From Kitasatospora sp. NBC_01246 (lineage in GTDB: Bacteria > Actinomycetota > Actinomycetes > Streptomycetales > Streptomycetaceae), in NCBI RefSeq assembly GCF_036226505.1, contig NZ_CP108484.1, positions 7,845,501 to 7,909,500 on the forward strand: a stretch of 64,000 nt of DNA, given 5' to 3'. Shown here piece by piece: positions 59,825-64,000 of the stretch; position 1 is the stretch's first letter, and every line of letters starts with the position of its first letter. Position numbers and translations under genes: made by a program. The notes beneath the pieces were generated by a model. It saw nothing but the letters and a program-made list of their open reading frames with translations, was not told the DNA's origin and made no database searches.

Positions 59825-60091
59825 ATGCAGGTGGACGAGGAAGCGGTGGGCGCCGTCCTGAACCGGCTCCGCCGGGCCCAGGGGCAGCTGGCCGGTGTGA
59901 TCGCGATGATCGAGGCAGGCCGGGACTGCAAGGACGTCGTCACCCAGTTGGCGGCGGTCTCCCGCGCCCTGGACCGTGCCGGATTCAAGATCGTGGCCAG
60001 CGGGATGCGCCAGTGCATGGCCGCCGCCGACGGGGATGCCCCGCCGATGAGCGAGGCGGAGCTGGAGAAGCTCTTCCTGACCCTCGCCTGA
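59825..60091 (+). CDS. CsoR/CstR-family metal or persulfide repressor
   Basis: An 88-residue all-helical DUF156 protein. The N-terminal LNRLRRAQGQLAGVIAMIEAGRDCKDVVTQL carries the first conserved cysteine (Cys36 region), and SGMRQCMAA carries the second. Copper sensors have a histidine four residues before the second Cys (H-x-x-x-C); here that position is Gly, so the Cu(I) site is incomplete. Two cysteines without that His are the CstR pattern, a persulfide sensor. No rhodanese, sulfurtransferase or copper pump gene is nearby, so the regulon must be elsewhere or limited to this locus. Confidence 0.88.
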   Translation: MQVDEEAVGAVLNRLRRAQGQLAGVIAMIEAGRDCKDVVTQLAAVSRALDRAGFKIVASGMRQCMAAADGDAPPMSEAELEKLFLTLA

Positions 60092-60173
60092 GGCCGGACG
60101 GCCCGGGCCCGGTCGCACGCCGTGACCGGCCGCGCCGATCGGCGGAGAATGGTCCCGGCGGAAGGTGGAGGCC

Positions 60174-61460
60174 ATGGACGACATCGGCTTCGGCCGGGCG
60201 ATGGAGGGCCTGCTGGCAGCCTCCCAGCGGATCGGCCCCGGTGAGCTCGCGACGGCCGTCCGGGACGCGGCCCGGGCGATGGGGCTCACCGACGCGCTGG
60301 TCCTGCTCGCCGACGTGCGGCAGGTGCAGCTCGCACCGCTGCTGCCTCCGGCGGCGGAGGGCACCGACGCTCCCACCGGGCCGGTCGTCGTGTCCGAGGT
60401 GCCCGATCTCCCCGGCTCGCCCCCGCACGCCGGCGCTCCGGCCCCCGAACGGTCGCCGAGCTGGGTGCTCCCGCTGGAGGGGAGCCCGGCGAGCCGGGCC
60501 TACTGCACGGGGGTGCCCCAGTCCGTGCCGGCCGAGGACGGGACCGGCCGGGTGCTGTGGCTGCCGATCGTCGACGGTGTCGAGCGGATCGGGGTGCTCC
60601 GCGTCGACGCGCCCCCGGACGCGGCCGTCGACATCGACCGCTGCCTGGCCCTGGCCTCGCTGGTGGGCCTGATCGTGGTGGCGAAACTGTCCTTCGTGGA
60701 TGATCTGATCGACACCACCAGGGTCGTTCCGATGACCCTCCAGGCCGAACTGGCCTGGGCCTTCATGCCACCGCGCACGGTCGGCACCAGGCACGTGACG
60801 TCGACCGCGGTGCTGGAGCCCGCCTACGAGATCGGCGGCGACGCGTTCGACCACAGCTTCAGCGGGAGCCGGCTGCGGCTCACCGTCGTCGACGCGATGG
60901 GGCACGACCTCGCCTCGGGCGGGTCGTCGGCACTGGCGATCGCGGCCTGCCGGGCCGTCCGCCGAGCCGGGGGCGGGCTCGCGGACATCGCCGCCGTGAT
61001 CGACCGGGAACTGGACCGGTGGTTCCCGGAGCGGCTGCTCACCGGGGTCTTCGCCGAGCTGGACACCTCGGACGGCAGGCTGAGCTGGGTGAACCGCGGG
61101 CACCCCGCGCCACTGCTGATCCGCCGCCAGCGGGTGGTACCGGCCGCGCTCGAACGGGCCGCCGAACTCCCCCTCGGGCTCGCCGGGTACGAGCGGATGC
61201 CCGGCACCGTCCACGAGGTCCTGCTGGAGCCGGGCGACCGCGTGCTCATCCACACCGACGGCGTCACCGAAGCACGTTCCGCCGCCGGCGAGCTGTTCGG
61301 CGAGGAACGGCTGACGGACATGATCGTCCGGGCCGCGGAGGCCGGGGAGGCCGCTCCGGAGGCACTGCGGCGGCTGATCCACGCATTGCTGGAGCGCCAG
61401 GACCACCGGCTCACCGACGACGCCACGATCGTCCTGGTGGAATGGCACCCTGCCCACTGA
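60174..61460 (+). CDS. SpoIIE/RsbU-type PP2C phosphatase
   Basis: A 428-residue protein. An N-terminal GAF-like sensory part (about 1-175) precedes a PP2C phosphatase domain (about 190-425): STAVLEPAYEIGGDAFDHSF with the metal Asp, VVDAMGHDLASGG (second metal Asp), LSWVNRGHPAPLLIRR, LIHTDGVTEARSA and HRLTDDATIVLVEW. In actinomycetes these phosphatases dephosphorylate anti-anti-sigma proteins to release stress or developmental sigma factors. No anti-sigma partner is encoded close by. ATG 60174 was preferred over GTG 60165 for ribosome-site spacing. Confidence 0.92.
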   Translation: MDDIGFGRAMEGLLAASQRIGPGELATAVRDAARAMGLTDALVLLADVRQVQLAPLLPPAAEGTDAPTGPVVVSEVPDLPGSPPHAGAPAPERSPSWVLPLEGSPASRAYCTGVPQSVPAEDGTGRVLWLPIVDGVERIGVLRVDAPPDAAVDIDRCLALASLVGLIVVAKLSFVDDLIDTTRVVPMTLQAELAWAFMPPRTVGTRHVTSTAVLEPAYEIGGDAFDHSFSGSRLRLTVVDAMGHDLASGGSSALAIAACRAVRRAGGGLADIAAVIDRELDRWFPERLLTGVFAELDTSDGRLSWVNRGHPAPLLIRRQRVVPAALERAAELPLGLAGYERMPGTVHEVLLEPGDRVLIHTDGVTEARSAAGELFGEERLTDMIVRAAEAGEAAPEALRRLIHALLERQDHRLTDDATIVLVEWHPAH

Positions 61461-61776
61461 TGCGGGGACCCCGCCCCGGCCGGCGACGCGGTGAGCCGCC
61501 CGCGGTTCCGTCCCGGATCCGGACCGGACGTGAATTCCCGGCGCGCCGTGCCCCGTTCGGCGCACCGGGGTGGGAGGCTCGTCTGTCCCCGCAGGGCAGC
61601 CGCCGACCGGCAACCGCCCCGCGCACCGAATGCCGAACACCAAACGCCGAACACCGCACCGCCGAACGCTGAACGCTGAACGCTGAACGCTGAACGCTGA
61701 ACGCCGCACACCGCCTCCGCCGGACCGGCCGGACCCGCCCCACATCCACCCCACCACGACCCCCGGGCCACCACTG
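61461..61776. other. Non-coding region with heptanucleotide repeats
   Basis: No gene is seen in these 316 bp. It contains a heptamer repeat array (61628-61705) and the promoter region of the photolyase gene, for which no clear -10 was found. Confidence 0.5.
61628..61705 (+). repeat. Heptanucleotide tandem repeat array
   Basis: Five identical GAACGCT units in a row (61664-61698) are followed by GAACGCC and preceded by four or five degenerate units (GAATGCC, GAACACC, AAACGCC, GAACACC). The array ends 72 bp before the photolyase ATG. It is a variable-number type repeat, prone to slippage. Confidence 0.9.
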
Positions 61777-63105
61777 ATGACCGTCTCCATCGCCCTGCTC
61801 ACCCAGGATCTGCGCCTGCACGACAACCCCGTGCTCCGGGCCGCCGCCGAGGCCGCCGACGAGGTCGTGCCGCTGTTCGTCCTCGACCCCGAGGTCGACG
61901 CCGCCGGCTTCGCCCCGCCCAACCGGATGGCCTTCCTCGCCGACTGCCTCACCGACCTCGACGCCGCGCTGCGCCCGCTCGGCGGCAGGCTGCTGCTGCG
62001 CCGGGGCACCGCCGCCACCGAGACCGCCCGGCTGGCCACCGAGGTGGACGCCGTCTCGGTCCACGTCGCCGCCGGCGTGAGCGCCTTCGCCCACCGCCGC
62101 GAGCAGGCCCTGCGCGACGCCCTCGGCTCCCGTCTGCACGTCCACGACGGCGTGCTGACCGTGGCCGTACCGGGCGCGGTCAGACCCGCCGGCAAGGACC
62201 ACTACGCCGTGTTCACCCCGTACTTCCGCACCTGGCAGCAGGCCCCGCGCCGGACGGTGCACCGCGCGCCCCGGGCGCTGCGCACGCCCGAGGGCCTCGC
62301 GAGCGAGCCCGTCCCGGCCGTCACGCCGGATTCGCCGGGGCTGCCGCCGGGCGGTGAGCGCCCCGGCCGCAAGCTCTGGCAGGGCTACGCCCTTGAGCGG
62401 TACGAGGAACTGCACGACGACCTCGCCGCCGACGGCACCTCGCGCCTCTCGCCCTACCTGCACTTCGGCTGCGTCTCCGCGGCCGAGCTGGTGGCGTCCG
62501 CCGAACGACGCGGCGGCAGCGGTGCGGAGGCGTTCGTCCGGCAGCTGGCCTGGCGGGACTTCCACCACCAGGTGCTCGCCGCCCGCCCGGAGGCGGCGCA
62601 CGCCGACTACCGGTCCAAGGGGGACCACTGGCTGCCCGACGACGCGGAGTCCGAGGCCTGGCGCCGGGGCCGCACCGGCTTCCCCCTGGTGGACGCGGGC
62701 ATGCGCCAACTCGCCCAGGAGGGCTGGATGCACAACCGGGCCCGGCTGGTGACGGCCTCGTTCCTGACCAAGACGCTCTACAAGGACTGGCGGACGGGCG
62801 CCGCCCACTTCCTGCGGCTGCTGGTGGACGGTGACTTGGCCAACAACCAGCTCAACTGGCAGTGGGTGGCCGGGACCGGTACGGACACCCGGCCCAACCG
62901 GGTGCTCAACCCGCTCGCCCAGGCGGACCGGCTCGACCCGGACGGGGCCTACGTCCGGCGCTGGGTCCCCGAGTTGGCCGACCTGCCCGGTCGCTCCGTG
63001 CACCGCCCGTGGCGGCTGGACCGCCCACCGGCCGACTACCCGGCACCGATCGTCGAGCCCGAGACGATCTCCGCCCGGCTCCGCCAAGCCCGCGGCCTCG
63101 ACTGA
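61777..63105 (+). CDS. phr: Deoxyribodipyrimidine photolyase
   Basis: A 442-residue photolyase/cryptochrome. The N-terminal antenna domain (about 1-130) begins VSIALLTQDLRLHDNPVLRAA. The FAD domain shows RKLWQGYALERYEELHDDLAADGTSRLSPYLHFG, VRQLAWRDFHHQVLA, then RTGFPLVDAGMRQLAQEGWMHNRARLVTASFLTKTLYKDWR, DLANNQLNWQWVAGTGTDTRP and RVLNPLAQADRLDPDGAYVRRW. These cover the cofactor and DNA contacts of a class I CPD photolyase, which repairs UV damage using blue light. It is preceded by a heptamer repeat array. Confidence 0.95.
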   Translation: MTVSIALLTQDLRLHDNPVLRAAAEAADEVVPLFVLDPEVDAAGFAPPNRMAFLADCLTDLDAALRPLGGRLLLRRGTAATETARLATEVDAVSVHVAAGVSAFAHRREQALRDALGSRLHVHDGVLTVAVPGAVRPAGKDHYAVFTPYFRTWQQAPRRTVHRAPRALRTPEGLASEPVPAVTPDSPGLPPGGERPGRKLWQGYALERYEELHDDLAADGTSRLSPYLHFGCVSAAELVASAERRGGSGAEAFVRQLAWRDFHHQVLAARPEAAHADYRSKGDHWLPDDAESEAWRRGRTGFPLVDAGMRQLAQEGWMHNRARLVTASFLTKTLYKDWRTGAAHFLRLLVDGDLANNQLNWQWVAGTGTDTRPNRVLNPLAQADRLDPDGAYVRRWVPELADLPGRSVHRPWRLDRPPADYPAPIVEPETISARLRQARGLD

Positions 63106-63272
63106 GCCCCCGACCGAACCGTCGGTTCGGCGCCCCTCGCGGGCCCGTAGGGCGACATGACGAGCGGTCAAGTATACCGGCCGGAGGTGTTCGAGCGGTT
63201 CTGACACGCATGGTCCCCGCCGACGGGGGTAGCCGGGCGTGCACCACTGCCGCAACAGAAGGGGGGCGCACG

Positions 63273-63686
63273 GTGCCCGAGATCGTCGAGGACGTCATCG
63301 AGGCCTGTCTCGTCGGCCCGGAGCCCCGGCCGGTGCTCATGGGGCTCCGCTACGACCCGGCCGACCCGTTCGCGCTGTCGCTCGGTTTCGGGGCCGGTGC
63401 CTCGCTCGGACTGGAGGGTGCACTGTCCTGGACGGCGGCCCGCGAGCTGTTCGGGGAGGGGCTGCGCAAGCCGTCCGGTCTGGGGGACCTACGGGTCCGG
63501 CCGTGGGCTCCCGGCGTGATCGCCGTCGAGTTCCACGGCGACGGGGGCTGTGCCGTCCTGGTGTTGTCCTCCCGGGACATGGTGCACTTCCTCCGCCGGA
63601 CGTACGAGGTGGTCGCCCCGGGGACGGAGCACCGGCTGCTCGACTGGCCGGACACGGTGGCGGGCCTGGTGGGGGAGACCGGCTGA
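63273..63686 (+). CDS. SsgA-like sporulation/cell division protein (SALP)
   Basis: A 137-residue protein with the SALP pattern: LRYDPADPFALSLGFG, WTAARELFGEGLRKPSGLGDLRVRPWAPG, then VLSSRDMVHFLRRTYEVVAPGTE and a C-terminal LDWPDTVAGLVGE. Length agrees with the family (about 130-145). SALPs steer septum and cell-wall events during sporulation of streptomycetes. GTG 63273 has AAGGGGGG 6 nt upstream; an ATG further upstream is less likely. Confidence 0.9.
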   Translation: MPEIVEDVIEACLVGPEPRPVLMGLRYDPADPFALSLGFGAGASLGLEGALSWTAARELFGEGLRKPSGLGDLRVRPWAPGVIAVEFHGDGGCAVLVLSSRDMVHFLRRTYEVVAPGTEHRLLDWPDTVAGLVGETG

Positions 63687-63700
63687 GCGGAGCGCGACGA

Positions 63701-63747
63701 CCGGGGGCGGTGGCGACCTCAGCACGAGGCTGCGTCGCCGCCCCCGG
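63701..63747 (+). terminator. Terminator-like hairpin after the SALP gene
   Basis: GC-rich arms (63701-63717 and 63734-63747) pair with a small bulge, 15 bp after the stop codon. Confidence 0.6.
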
Positions 63748-63870
63748 CCATGGGCGGGGTTCCGCCCGGAGCGGGCTTCGGGCGGAACCACCCGCGTCGG
63801 CCGGCGAGCTGCGGAGAGCCGGGTACGACGAACAGCCGACGCACGAGGATCGACCGGAGCACGACGAACA

Positions 63871-63905
63871 CCACGGCCCGGGCGGGGAAACCGCCCGGGC
63901 CGTGG
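63871..63905. terminator. Strong hairpin near right edge
   Basis: A perfect 15-bp stem (63871-63885 and 63891-63905) with a GGAAA loop. It may end a leftward or rightward transcript from beyond the window. The 300 bp after 63686 otherwise hold no gene. Confidence 0.65.
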
Positions 63906-63925
63906 CCCATGTCCTGCTGACTCCC

Positions 63926-63976
63926 GAGTGCCCTGACCCCTGAGTGCCCTGACCCCCGAGAGCCCTGAAGCCTGAG
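63926..63976 (+). repeat. Three tandem 16-bp repeats
   Basis: Two nearly identical units GAGTGCCCTGACCCC(T/C) (63926-63941 and 63942-63957) and a diverged third (63958-63973) lie in the non-coding right edge. Confidence 0.8.
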
Positions 63977-64000
63977 CCGCTCAGCGCCCGGGAGCGAGCC

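Noticed and set aside
61628..61705. Possible CRISPR array
   Set aside because: Units are 7 bp with no unique spacers.

Overview
The window is very GC-rich DNA with strongly GC-biased third codon positions, typical of Streptomycetaceae (Streptomyces or Kitasatospora). Family markers agree: a streptophobe-type membrane protein, a DUF6777-like protein, an SsgA-like division protein, two PF04672 S-adenosyl methyltransferases, several Ser/Thr kinases, and at least one rare TTA codon in a biosynthetic gene. No rRNA, tRNA, CRISPR array or intact insertion sequence was seen.

About 1-7.2 kb and 14.7-41.1 kb form a biosynthetic gene cluster, probably running off the left edge. Its core is a long leftward gene series (28.0 to 16.2 kb), mostly with 4-nt stop/start overlaps. 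In transcription order it holds an AMP-dependent ligase, two acyl carrier proteins, a ketosynthase with an altered active site, a truncated ketosynthase-like protein, a second AMP ligase, a FabF-type ketosynthase, a 4-hydroxymandelate synthase, a PhyH-type oxygenase, a two-subunit TPP-dependent dehydrogenase E1 and a DUF3050 protein. A rightward operon (28.2-32.7 kb) starts close by and supplies hydroxymandelate oxidase, a methyltransferase, an esterase-like protein and a hydroxyphenylglycine-type aminotransferase. The three-step 4-hydroxyphenylpyruvate to 4-hydroxyphenylglycine route is therefore present, and the E1 proteins offer a possible branch that decarboxylates the arylglyoxylate to an aroyl thioester. 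Further right come a DrrAB-like exporter, a glycosyltransferase, an ACP-like protein without the phosphopantetheine serine, a KAS III-like synthase, another ACP, a KAS III-like pseudo-enzyme, an Sfp-type phosphopantetheinyl transferase and a free-standing condensation-domain protein. The left part adds an FAD monooxygenase, a type II thioesterase, an ion antiporter, a dehydroquinase-like protein that has lost a substrate-binding histidine, a hydrolase, a SRPBCC protein and an MFS pump. There is no modular PKS or NRPS, no ketoreductase or dehydratase and no pathway regulator in view. The product is not one I can name.

The two cluster parts are separated by a conserved-looking block (7.4-14.5 kb): DUF6777, streptophobe, a soluble Ser/Thr kinase, a small protein, and an FHA-FHA-ABC transporter of the Rv1747 type, a plausible kinase target.

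From 41.2 kb rightward the genes are ordinary or accessory: a sigma factor with partner, two paralogous methyltransferases, a DMT permease, SDR, polysaccharide deacetylase, a sugar module (DegT aminotransferase, epimerase, glycosyltransferase), a BadF-type ATPase/sugar kinase, a DUF6271-like/GNAT pair, a membrane Ser/Thr kinase, a PRC-barrel protein, a CsoR/CstR-family repressor with its own operator, a SpoIIE phosphatase, a photolyase and an SsgA-like protein. Two decayed loci lie here: an MMPL transporter fused to a LuxR-type regulator tail, and an LtrA remnant fused in frame to the kinase upstream region.
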